The notes under the pieces: model-generated
What the model saw: the letters and a program-made list of their open reading frames with translations, nothing else
Database searches by the model: none
What the model was told of the DNA's origin: nothing
In this document: positions 1 through 5,299 of the stretch, one piece after another
Layout of the letters: every line of letters begins with the position of its first letter
Numbering within the stretch: position 1 is the first letter of the stretch
NCBI GenBank assembly: GCA_005776545.1
Contig: SXOY01000130.1
Coordinates: 1-5,299 of the forward strand
Direction: 5' to 3'
Origin: Planctomycetia bacterium
GTDB taxonomy: Bacteria > Planctomycetota > Phycisphaerae > Phycisphaerales > UBA1924
Length of the DNA: 5,299 bases
Program-made: the position numbers and the translations under genes

Positions 1-297
1 AACCGCTGGATTATCTTTCGCCGCTGCGGTAGTGGGGGCCAGGTGCGCCACAACCCCTGTCCCGCGCGCCAGACCAGCCTTGAACGGAATATTTAATTTG
101 GTAAGTTCTGCCTGAATGACTTTGCTTGTCCGATGCTCTTCAAACGCCAGTTCCGGATGCGAATGCAGATCTCGCCGCAACTTTGTAATATCCCCGAGCG
201 CAGCGTGGATCTGGGCGCGAATTAGATCAATTGAAGTTATGGGCTTTGGTTCAATCTGCACAGCGGTACCGGTAGAAGGCGTGGACGTGGTGGACAT
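1..297 (-). CDS. M20-family amidohydrolase (hippurate / IAA-amino acid hydrolase type), N-terminal part only
   Basis: The first 99 codons of a gene that leaves the window at its left edge; the frame is open from the ATG at 297-295 to base 1. Residues 40-58 read LRRDLHSHPELAFEEHRTS, the hallmark N-terminal motif of the M20D amidohydrolases (hippurate hydrolase, IAA-amino acid hydrolase, N-acyl amino acid deacetylases), followed by GTGVVAHL at 79-86, which matches the family's first strand region. Members hydrolyse the amide bond of N-acylated amino acids with a two-metal centre. The metal ligands lie downstream of the part seen, so activity cannot be judged. The tail of about 39 residues before the motif is Thr/Ser/Pro-rich and longer than usual. 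No clear Shine-Dalgarno sequence precedes the ATG. The gene starts 21 nt after the stop of the binding-protein gene on the same strand, so co-transcription and possibly coupled translation are likely. Family assignment is firm; substrate is unknown. Confidence 0.88.
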   Translation of the reverse strand, partial: MSTTSTPSTGTAVQIEPKPITSIDLIRAQIHAALGDITKLRRDLHSHPELAFEEHRTSKVIQAELTKLNIPFKAGLARGTGVVAHLAPTTAAAKDNPAV

Positions 298-318
298 GCC
301 CAACTGTATGGTGGTCCA

Positions 319-1524
319 TCACTCGCCGAAAACCTCTTTCACCAGCGAAAGTGCCGCCTGCTCCGCCGCCGCCAGCTTCGCCGGATCGGGCTGAAACGGT
401 GTCGGAATCTCCAACCGCTTGAACTGCGGCTGCGTTTCAACCAGTTTCGCAAACTCTTCCCGCAATTTTTCTCGGACCGGAATGTTCTTCGATTCCGAAA
501 ACGCAAGTATGCGCTCCGCATCCGCGGACAATAGAAAATCAAAGAGCTTAAGAGCCTCTTGAGTGTGCGGCCCGCCGCGGACCTTCGCGACGGTGTTGGG
601 AATCATGATCGGTCCCAGACTCTTCAAGCCCTCAGCTTCTTCTTTGGGATCATCCTGCAATTCAAACTTGCAATCAACAGGCCATTTCTCTCGCATCGCG
701 GCCCACACATCATCAGTATCCGTCAACCCCACATCGATCTCGCCCTGACTGATGCCGCGAACCACCGCCGAATTGCTGTCATAGAAGCGCACTTGATTGT
801 TCTTCAACCCAACCAAAAACTCCTTCACAACCTGCCTTGAATTTTCTGCCAGCAACACCGCAATGTGAGTTCGCATCGTCCCAAACTGCGGACGCGACAT
901 ACCCACTCGACCTTTCCAGACTGGGTCCGTCAGTTGCCGCAGCGTTGTCGGCGCGTTCTCCGGATTCAATCGATTCGTGTTATACGCAAGCACGCGAGCT
1001 CGCTGCCCAAACCCGTGCCATGCTCGATCAGAGGCTCGAAGTATCAACGGCCAGCCGCCCGGAAAATCTCCCTCTGACCGCGGCTTGCACGGCTCAAGCA
1101 CGCCCTCTTTCGCAAGTCGCATCGTGCCGACTAGCTCGCTCGACCACCAGATATCTGCGCGAGTTCCGCTCTCATCCTTCTTCTCATCAATGATCCGTTG
1201 AACAAGACCAGTCGATTTTGTGGCTTCGGTGTCGCTGGCTATCTTCACCTTGATGCCGGTCTTTGTCTCAAATTCGCTGGTAAGCGCTCGAACCACGGCG
1301 TCATCGGCACTGGTGTAAAGAACCACCTGCCGCTGACCAGGATCAAAATCACTCGGCGATGTGTCGCGACCAGTGACAAACGTGAGCGCCATCACCACCA
1401 CTGATATGGCAATGACAATCCCCAGTCCGATCGTGCTCCACTTTGTGCGAGTCTTTTCGTCGGCCCAGCGGTCTTTGAATTTGGCTTTGAGATTCTCAAA
1501 TGCGAAGGATTCGGATTTGGACAT
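319..1524 (-). CDS. membrane-anchored extracellular solute-binding protein (iron(III)/Fbp-like ABC class)
   Basis: A 401-aa protein. Residues 1-29 are charged and cytoplasmic-looking; a hydrophobic helix follows at about 30-51; the binding-protein fold starts near residue 66 (QVVLYTSADD). Family landmarks are ADIWWSSE (123-130), AYNTNRL (180-186), LTDPVWKGRVGMSRPQ (198-213) and GISQGEIDVGLTDTDD (257-272), as in ABC substrate-binding proteins of the FbpA/FutA type. There is no lipobox cysteine and no obvious signal-peptidase site, so it is probably held in the membrane by an uncleaved N-terminal helix with the binding domain outside the cytoplasm. The Tyr-Tyr pair used for ferric iron in classical Fbp proteins is not seen at the expected place after GLTDTDD (VWAAM follows), so iron is doubtful. 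C146 and C285 are the only cysteines and could pair. The start is backed by AAGGG 6 nt upstream of the ATG. No permease or ATPase gene is in view; an M20 amidohydrolase follows after 21 nt. Confidence 0.85.
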   Translation of the reverse strand: MSKSESFAFENLKAKFKDRWADEKTRTKWSTIGLGIVIAISVVVMALTFVTGRDTSPSDFDPGQRQVVLYTSADDAVVRALTSEFETKTGIKVKIASDTEATKSTGLVQRIIDEKKDESGTRADIWWSSELVGTMRLAKEGVLEPCKPRSEGDFPGGWPLILRASDRAWHGFGQRARVLAYNTNRLNPENAPTTLRQLTDPVWKGRVGMSRPQFGTMRTHIAVLLAENSRQVVKEFLVGLKNNQVRFYDSNSAVVRGISQGEIDVGLTDTDDVWAAMREKWPVDCKFELQDDPKEEAEGLKSLGPIMIPNTVAKVRGGPHTQEALKLFDFLLSADAERILAFSESKNIPVREKLREEFAKLVETQPQFKRLEIPTPFQPDPAKLAAAEQAALSLVKEVFGE

Positions 1525-1565
1525 GACGGACCCTTCGAAAATTATCTATCAAGATGCAAAACTTC

Positions 1566-1577
1566 GCCGACTTCGGC
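1566..1577 (-). terminator. small GC hairpin, possible weak terminator after the coiled-coil gene
   Basis: On the minus strand GCCG-AAGT-CGGC can fold into a 4-bp GC stem with a tetraloop, about 64 nt beyond the coiled-coil gene's stop. It is followed by GAAG and then TTTT. The stem is short and the T-run is displaced, so efficient Rho-independent termination is doubtful. It also sits in the leader of the binding-protein gene, where it could attenuate read-through or mean nothing. Confidence 0.2.
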
Positions 1578-1583
1578 TTTCCC

Positions 1584-1604
1584 TAATGCCTAGTGCCTAA
1601 TGCC
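1584..1604. repeat. three tandem copies of a 7-bp unit (GGCAYTA on the minus strand)
   Basis: On the plus strand the units are TAATGCC (1584-1590), TAGTGCC (1591-1597) and TAATGCC (1598-1604); the middle copy differs at one base. The array is exactly contiguous, non-coding and confined to the 116-nt gap between the coiled-coil gene and the binding-protein gene. Its seven-base period is not a codon period, and no further clear copies flank it. Function is unknown: it may be a short heptamer repeat of the kind dispersed in some bacterial genomes, or a set of binding sites. Confidence 0.6.
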
Positions 1605-1640
1605 TGTACATTCCAGAGCGACACGCTTGTTCTCAACAAT

Positions 1641-3524
1641 CTACTTCTTATCCACTGGCTTTGCATCAGGCGATGCCGGTGCATCCTTGGGAGCCTGTGC
1701 CGGTGCATTTGGCCCAGCCTTTGCCTTTTTTGCTGCCTCTTCCAATCGTCCAAAATAATGCTTCACCGCACCCTGATACTCGCGATGCACACGCATCGTT
1801 TCAAATGCCTCCGCCGCCGCACTCTGGCCGCGTTCCACAGCATCGGTAAACTCTGCAACGCTTTCGCCCTTCACCTGTTCGCCATACACCAGTCGTGAAG
1901 AAATGATCTGACCCTTCTGGGTCTTGACATTTGCCTTCTCTTTTATGAGTTTGTAATCAGCTGCCTGCTCTTCCGGGCCACGACCGCCACCAGACCGGCC
2001 TGGTCCACCTGACCCGCCGCCCTGATTAAATTCGTCGCCTTCCATGAACTCGCCGACCATCTCGTCATTGTGCAACTTGCCGTTCTGATTACCCTGCATG
2101 TTGCCGCCCATCTCCTGCATCTGCTGCTGGATGTCCGACAATGCATCTGAGATGTTGTTGGCGTTCTGCTGCGACTGCTCCATCTCCGACAACTGCTCTC
2201 CCATCTTGCCCATGGCCTCCTGGCCTTCCTGCGACATTCCATCTTTGCCCATGTTCTGAGCCATCTGCCCCATCTTGTCGCCCATGCTGTTGCACTTCAT
2301 GCCCGCTTCGCACATCGACTTCGCCTGATCTTCCGCTTTCTTCTGCTCAGGTGTCTGTTGCTTGTCACCGGATTGCTTCTTCTGCTCTTCGAGTTCTTTC
2401 TTAAGTTGTTCCTTTGCGGCAGCCGGATCAGTCTGCATCTTCTTAGCGATCTCTTGCGCGGTCTTTTCGTCCAGCCCGGCTTTCTTCAGCGTTTCTGCGG
2501 CATTCTTCTGCGTCTGCGAAAGATTCTGCAACTGCTTGGCCATGTTTTGCAATTGTTTGGACATTTGCTCTTTTTGTTCAGATGACATCGAGCCTGCGCC
2601 GAGTTTCGCCGACAATTCCTGAAGCGCCTTTTCAGCTTTGCCGAATTCGCCACGCGCCATCATCCGCGACATCTCTTCCATCGGGCCAGGCCCCGGAGCC
2701 TTGAGTTGCTCCATCATGTCTTTCATCGCGGCCAGTTCTTTCGCCTGCTCGCTCTCTTTCGCTTCGGTCAGTTTGTCAGCCGCATTCGTGAGCTGTTTCA
2801 TCGCGCCACGAAGAATCTCATCTGCCTTCGTCGGCTCAGGTCCCGTCTCCGAAAATGGCTCGCCCTTGTCATCTTCCTTCATGGCGATGCCGGCTTTGTC
2901 GAGTGCCTTCTTGATCTCTTCCTCAGATTTCTTCACCTGCGACTTCGCAACCACAACATCCGCCTGTTTCTTCACAATCTCGTCCCGCTTCTTGGTCAGG
3001 TGCATGAGATCGAAATTCTTCACCGTTGTCCAGATCAAAAGCAACGCCACTCCCGCGGCGACCGGATACGCCCAGGCCCGCGTCCATTCCAATGGAAGCA
3101 CCTGTGAAACCTTCACCGTTCGCGCCTGCTCTTCAGCAGTTGCAACCATCGAGTGTGCCCAGGGATCAACTTCGCGAGTCTTTTCCAAACACAACGCAGT
3201 TGAAAGCGATTCCTTGAGATTGGCCCGTTCATCGACTTCACGTGCAATCGCGAGGCTTGATGGACGCTTCACAAGTACATAGCCCAACGAAGAAACAATC
3301 GCCGTTGCCAACAGCCCAAGCACGATCTCGCGATACCCAAGCACAAACCCCGTTGCAGAGTTACTGCTCACGCTGGGTATGACTAATCCCAACACCTGTT
3401 GAACCAGTCGCGTCACCAGCAAAACACTGATCGCCCCGGTCAATGTCCAAGGAAGCGAACGCACAAATAGATTCATCCACACGCGGCGGCGTGCTTGTTG
3501 AACAACACTGTGAATGTTCTGCAT
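1641..3524 (-). CDS. large Gln/Met/Lys/Glu-rich coiled-coil membrane protein, planctomycete-type; function unknown
   Basis: A 627-aa protein. Hydrophobic helices lie at about 25-48, 65-86 and 150-168. Between the second and third is an REVDERANLKESLSTAL segment (95-111), which resembles DUF4175-like membrane proteins found near MoxR/Bat-type loci. Residues 175-520 are very rich in Lys, Glu, Gln and Met, with long predicted helices and repeated KQLQNM/KQLQNL and GxMGQMAQNM-like phrases. A Gly-rich linker (503-516) leads to an ordered-looking C-terminal block: KGQIISSRLVYGEQVKGES (537-555) and HREYQGAVKHYFGRLEEA (580-597). The last 30 residues form an Ala/Pro/Lys tail. The likely architecture is a membrane anchor with a long helical domain ending in a small conserved module. 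The start is well supported by GGAG 6 nt before the ATG. C405 and C411 are the only cysteines of the helical domain. It stands alone between a 179-nt and a 116-nt gap, with no MoxR or VWA gene in view. Reality as a gene is near certain; the family link is inference. Confidence 0.87.
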   Translation of the reverse strand: MQNIHSVVQQARRRVWMNLFVRSLPWTLTGAISVLLVTRLVQQVLGLVIPSVSSNSATGFVLGYREIVLGLLATAIVSSLGYVLVKRPSSLAIAREVDERANLKESLSTALCLEKTREVDPWAHSMVATAEEQARTVKVSQVLPLEWTRAWAYPVAAGVALLLIWTTVKNFDLMHLTKKRDEIVKKQADVVVAKSQVKKSEEEIKKALDKAGIAMKEDDKGEPFSETGPEPTKADEILRGAMKQLTNAADKLTEAKESEQAKELAAMKDMMEQLKAPGPGPMEEMSRMMARGEFGKAEKALQELSAKLGAGSMSSEQKEQMSKQLQNMAKQLQNLSQTQKNAAETLKKAGLDEKTAQEIAKKMQTDPAAAKEQLKKELEEQKKQSGDKQQTPEQKKAEDQAKSMCEAGMKCNSMGDKMGQMAQNMGKDGMSQEGQEAMGKMGEQLSEMEQSQQNANNISDALSDIQQQMQEMGGNMQGNQNGKLHNDEMVGEFMEGDEFNQGGGSGGPGRSGGGRGPEEQAADYKLIKEKANVKTQKGQIISSRLVYGEQVKGESVAEFTDAVERGQSAAAEAFETMRVHREYQGAVKHYFGRLEEAAKKAKAGPNAPAQAPKDAPASPDAKPVDKK

Positions 3525-3547
3525 GAAGTGCTCCAGTCTGGCAACTA

Positions 3548-3553
3548 CTTATA
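3548..3553 (-). promoter_or_regulatory. candidate -10 element for the coiled-coil gene
   Basis: TATAAG on the minus strand matches the sigma-70 -10 consensus at five of six bases. It would start transcription near 3541, giving a leader of about 17 nt that just contains the GGAG ribosome-binding site (3531-3534). No good -35 hexamer stands at 16-18 bp, where the sequence reads GCAACC or similar, so the promoter would be weak or activator-dependent. Confidence 0.3.
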
Positions 3554-3572
3554 GGTGAAAGTGCGGGTTAGG

Positions 3573-3584
3573 TTGCGATCACAA
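3573..3584. promoter_or_regulatory. near-palindrome in the -35 region of the coiled-coil gene, possible operator
   Basis: TTGCGATCACAA is a 12-bp inverted repeat with a single mismatched pair (TTGnGATCnCAA). It lies about 20-30 bp upstream of the candidate -10 element of the coiled-coil gene, overlapping where a -35 box or activator site would be. It resembles a generic dimeric-regulator site. It is short enough to occur by chance and no regulator gene is in view. Confidence 0.2.
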
Positions 3585-3703
3585 TAATAAGGTACATCGG
3601 CTAGACGCGTGAGAGAAGGTGGAGGTTCGGTATTCTCGACGGCGAGTGACCGGTAGGTTACAAATAAGTCCGATAACCATATTGCCGAAACGTGCTTCAC
3701 GAT

Positions 3704-5014
3704 TCAGGCAACAACCAGTTTTTGAAGCCGCCGAGCCTGAATAAGCACAACCAGCGCGTTTGCCAGCGCAATCGACGCCAGCACTGCCCCAACGAAAAAG
3801 GCGATACCAGGAATCTGAACCGGCGCCTGATCGCTGATGAAATAGCCAAACAGGTTCGTGCCCATCAGTGGCCCGACTATCCCCGCCAATGACTGTAAAC
3901 TGGTAACAGCACCTTGAATCGTGCCCTGTTCATTGTCGCCGACCGACCTCGAAATAAGGCCCTGCACCGCCGGGCCACCAATGCCGCCAACCGACGCAAA
4001 AGCAATGATCACATAAACCAGCCAGCCCTTATCGTCGGGAACAAGCCCATAGCAAACATAACCCACAATGACCAGTGCAAATCCAAAGAGCATCGACTTG
4101 CGTTCGCCAAGCTTGGGAATGATCTTTCGAACAAGTCCACCCTGAACTATTGCCGCGCAGAAGCCCACAACAAAGAGTGACCACCCAACATCGCGAGGCG
4201 TCCATTGATAGCGATGATTGGTATACAAAACCCACGTATTTCGAAGCGAATACTCCGCTGTAAACAGTAGAAAAAGACTAAACGTCAACCCCAGCACAAT
4301 CTTGTGCTTTGCAAGCGCTGCAAAAGCCGAAAGCGGATTCGTACTCTGCCACGTAAACGGCCTTCGATTCGATGTCTTGAGCGATTCTGGGAGTACAAAG
4401 AACCCGTATAGTGCGTTAAGCAGACAAAGCCCCGCCGCCACGTAAAATGGAAGTCGAAGCGTGGTGTCCATCTCTCCGAGCCAGCCACCCAAGAGCGGCC
4501 CAAACGTGAATCCCAATCCAAACGCGACGCCTATCACGGCGTAGTTTGAAGCTCGTTTTTCCGGCGCCGAAACATCCGCAACATAGGCAGTTGCTGCTGT
4601 AACACTCGCGCCCGTAATGCCATTGACAATGCGCGTCGCATAGAGAAAACTCAACGTAGGGGCAAACGCCATCGCTAAATAATCAATCCCCGAGCCTAGC
4701 AATGAAAACAGAATAACCGGCCTGCGCCCGAAATTGTCAGACAGACTCCCCAGTATCGGCGCGAAAAAGAACTGCATCAATGCGTAAATCGCCGCAAGAA
4801 ACCCAACGTGCGTCGCCGCCAACGCCTCGTTTCCACCGTCAAATTGCTTCACAAGATTGGGTGCGATCGGAATAATGATCCCCAGCCCCAGCACATCCAG
4901 AAATATCGTGAAAAAGATGCACGCGAGCGGCGACCGCAGTCGGCTGGTCATTGAAACACGCGGCGGGGTCGGAGCAAGGTTCTGGTCGGTCTGAGGTTGG
5001 GAAGGTGCTGTCAC
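3704..5014 (-). CDS. MFS drug:H+ antiporter, TCR/Tet family
   Basis: A 436-aa inner-membrane transporter with the 12-helix pattern of the major facilitator superfamily. It starts TM1 near residue 29 with an acidic residue, D40, inside. Motif A is GSLSDNFGRRP (89-99), between TM2 and TM3. TM4 carries RIVNGITGASV (128-138), the motif B arginine helix. Motif C, the antiporter signature, is GLGFTFGPLLGG (166-177) in TM5. The second half has EQGTIQGAVTSLQSLAGIVGP (362-382), typical of TetA-like pumps. Such proteins export tetracycline-like or other compounds in exchange for protons; the substrate here cannot be told from sequence, and tetracycline resistance should not be assumed. The chosen start is GTG with AAAGG 5 nt upstream; it adds a Pro/Gln-rich tail of 21 residues. 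An ATG at 4951-4949 would give the family's usual short N-terminus but has no ribosome-binding site. Length is normal and the frame is intact. No TetR-type regulator adjoins it; a divergent secreted-protein gene does. Confidence 0.92.
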   Translation of the reverse strand: MTAPSQPQTDQNLAPTPPRVSMTSRLRSPLACIFFTIFLDVLGLGIIIPIAPNLVKQFDGGNEALAATHVGFLAAIYALMQFFFAPILGSLSDNFGRRPVILFSLLGSGIDYLAMAFAPTLSFLYATRIVNGITGASVTAATAYVADVSAPEKRASNYAVIGVAFGLGFTFGPLLGGWLGEMDTTLRLPFYVAAGLCLLNALYGFFVLPESLKTSNRRPFTWQSTNPLSAFAALAKHKIVLGLTFSLFLLFTAEYSLRNTWVLYTNHRYQWTPRDVGWSLFVVGFCAAIVQGGLVRKIIPKLGERKSMLFGFALVIVGYVCYGLVPDDKGWLVYVIIAFASVGGIGGPAVQGLISRSVGDNEQGTIQGAVTSLQSLAGIVGPLMGTNLFGYFISDQAPVQIPGIAFFVGAVLASIALANALVVLIQARRLQKLVVA

Positions 5015-5019
5015 AAGTG

Positions 5020-5024
5020 CCTTT
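5020..5024 (-). promoter_or_regulatory. ribosome-binding site that selects the GTG start of the MFS gene
   Basis: AAAGG lies 5 nt upstream of the GTG at 5014-5012. The only competing start nearby, the ATG at 4951-4949, is preceded by a CG-rich stretch with no purine-rich Shine-Dalgarno sequence. This is why the longer protein is annotated. Confidence 0.5.
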
Positions 5025-5056
5025 AGAAGCTATCGATGCGAATGGTAGATGCGCCA

Positions 5057-5080
5057 AAACAGAAAAACCGGCTTTTGTTT
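5057..5080. promoter_or_regulatory. imperfect palindrome centred on CCGG between the divergent genes, possible operator
   Basis: Two A/T-rich arms, AAACAgaAAAa on the left and cTTTTGTTT on the right, flank a central CCGG (5068-5071). The left arm carries two extra bases and there is one mismatch next to the centre. It lies close to the middle of the 123-nt region shared by the MFS gene and the plus-strand secreted-protein gene, where one regulator site could control both. A weak TACGAT -10-like hexamer for the plus-strand gene lies just to its right (5096-5101), with TTGTTT (5075-5080) 15 bp before it. No confident promoter was found for the MFS gene. Confidence 0.25.
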
Positions 5081-5137
5081 GAGACCAAAGTCTAGTACGA
5101 TTTTGGCACGGCGTTCACGCCATAAAGGGAGAGATAG

Positions 5138-5299
5138 ATGTCAGACACTCACAAATCAACTCGACGGACGCACCGCCTGCTTGCAATCGCTACCTGCTTT
5201 GCATGTGCAAACTTTGCACTGGCACAAGATTTCATGCTCGTTGATTGCAGCGGTGTCTCTATTGGCTCTCTCTCAACCAATCCGCCTGATGCGGTCCGC
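5138..5299 (+). CDS. secreted protein with signal peptide, function unknown, N-terminal part only
   Basis: The first 54 codons of a gene that leaves the window at its right edge; the frame is open throughout. The start is supported by AGGGAG (5126-5131) 6 nt before the ATG. Residues 1-13 are basic (KSTRRTHR), 14-29 are hydrophobic (LLAIATCFACANFALA) and ALA-QD gives a good signal peptidase I site after residue 29, so export is likely. C20 and C23 lie inside the hydrophobic core and do not make a convincing lipobox. The visible mature part (QDFMLVDCSGVSIGSLSTN) matches no family I recognise; the remainder is needed. It is divergent from the MFS gene, which does not by itself imply a shared role. 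Confidence 0.75.
   Translation, partial: MSDTHKSTRRTHRLLAIATCFACANFALAQDFMLVDCSGVSIGSLSTNPPDAVR

Noticed and set aside
318..320. ATG overlapping the binding-protein stop (TGATG) as a coupled start for the amidohydrolase
   Set aside because: It is out of frame with the M20 coding sequence, which starts in frame at 297.
116..394. Plus-strand open frame of 92 codons spanning the end of the binding-protein gene and the amidohydrolase start
   Set aside because: The minus strand here encodes the conserved M20 motif and the end of the binding protein; the plus-strand product is Ser/Cys-rich with no family features.
1541..1546. GATAAT on the minus strand as a -10 box for the binding-protein gene
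   Set aside because: It would start transcription within the AAGGG ribosome-binding site (1531-1535), and no -35 hexamer is present at a suitable distance.
1627..1639. TTGTT-CTC-AACAA inverted repeat directly after the coiled-coil gene's stop
   Set aside because: The stem is A/T-rich and there is no T-run after it on the minus strand, so it is not a convincing terminator.
2638..3282. Open frame of 214 codons on the plus strand, opposite the coiled-coil gene
   Set aside because: It is a Ser/Ala/Phe-rich shadow created by the biased Lys/Glu/Gln codons of the opposite strand. It has no recognisable domain, and the minus-strand gene there has a membrane domain and a good ribosome-binding site.
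3635..3646. CTCG-ACGG-CGAG inverted repeat in the gap between the MFS and coiled-coil genes
   Set aside because: A 4-bp stem with no T-run and no position relative to a promoter that suggests function; expected by chance.
3691..3701. CGTG-AAG-CACG hairpin just after the MFS stop codon, followed by TTT on the minus strand
   Set aside because: A 4-bp stem with a 3-nt loop and only three T residues is too weak to call a terminator.
5104..5118. Sigma-54-like promoter: TGGCACG matches the -24 element exactly ahead of the plus-strand secreted-protein gene
   Set aside because: The -12 part reads TCAC instead of TTGC, losing the critical G. A start about 12 bp downstream would fall at or past the ribosome-binding site.

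Overview
The window looks like a piece of a moderately GC-rich bacterial chromosome. My best guess is a planctomycete, probably of the Phycisphaerae type. That guess rests mainly on the large membrane-anchored Gln/Met/Lys/Glu-rich coiled-coil protein (1641-3524), whose C-terminal block resembles proteins I associate with planctomycetes, and on the style of the anchored solute-binding protein. No rRNA, tRNA or marker gene is present, so the assignment is inference only.

Layout: four genes lie on the minus strand and one on the plus strand. Reading the minus strand in transcription order from the right: a 12-TM drug-efflux-type MFS transporter of the TCR/Tet group (3704-5014, GTG start); a 179-nt gap with a candidate promoter; the 627-aa coiled-coil membrane protein (1641-3524); a 116-nt gap holding a three-copy heptamer repeat and a small hairpin; a membrane-anchored periplasmic binding protein of the iron(III)/Fbp-like class (319-1524); and, 21 nt further on, the first 99 codons of an M20-family amidohydrolase (1-297) that runs off the left edge. 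On the plus strand, divergent from the MFS gene across a 123-nt intergenic region, a secreted protein begins at 5138 and runs off the right edge after 54 codons.

How the genes may work together: the binding protein and the amidohydrolase are close enough to be co-transcribed, but no ABC permease or ATPase is in view, so the transported substrate is unknown. The coiled-coil protein and the MFS pump show no obvious functional link to these two. I see no mobile element, CRISPR array, RNA gene or defence system. The window is mostly ordinary chromosomal content. The points most worth a second look are the unusual coiled-coil protein, the uncleaved-anchor binding protein that lacks the usual tyrosine pair, and the heptamer repeat.
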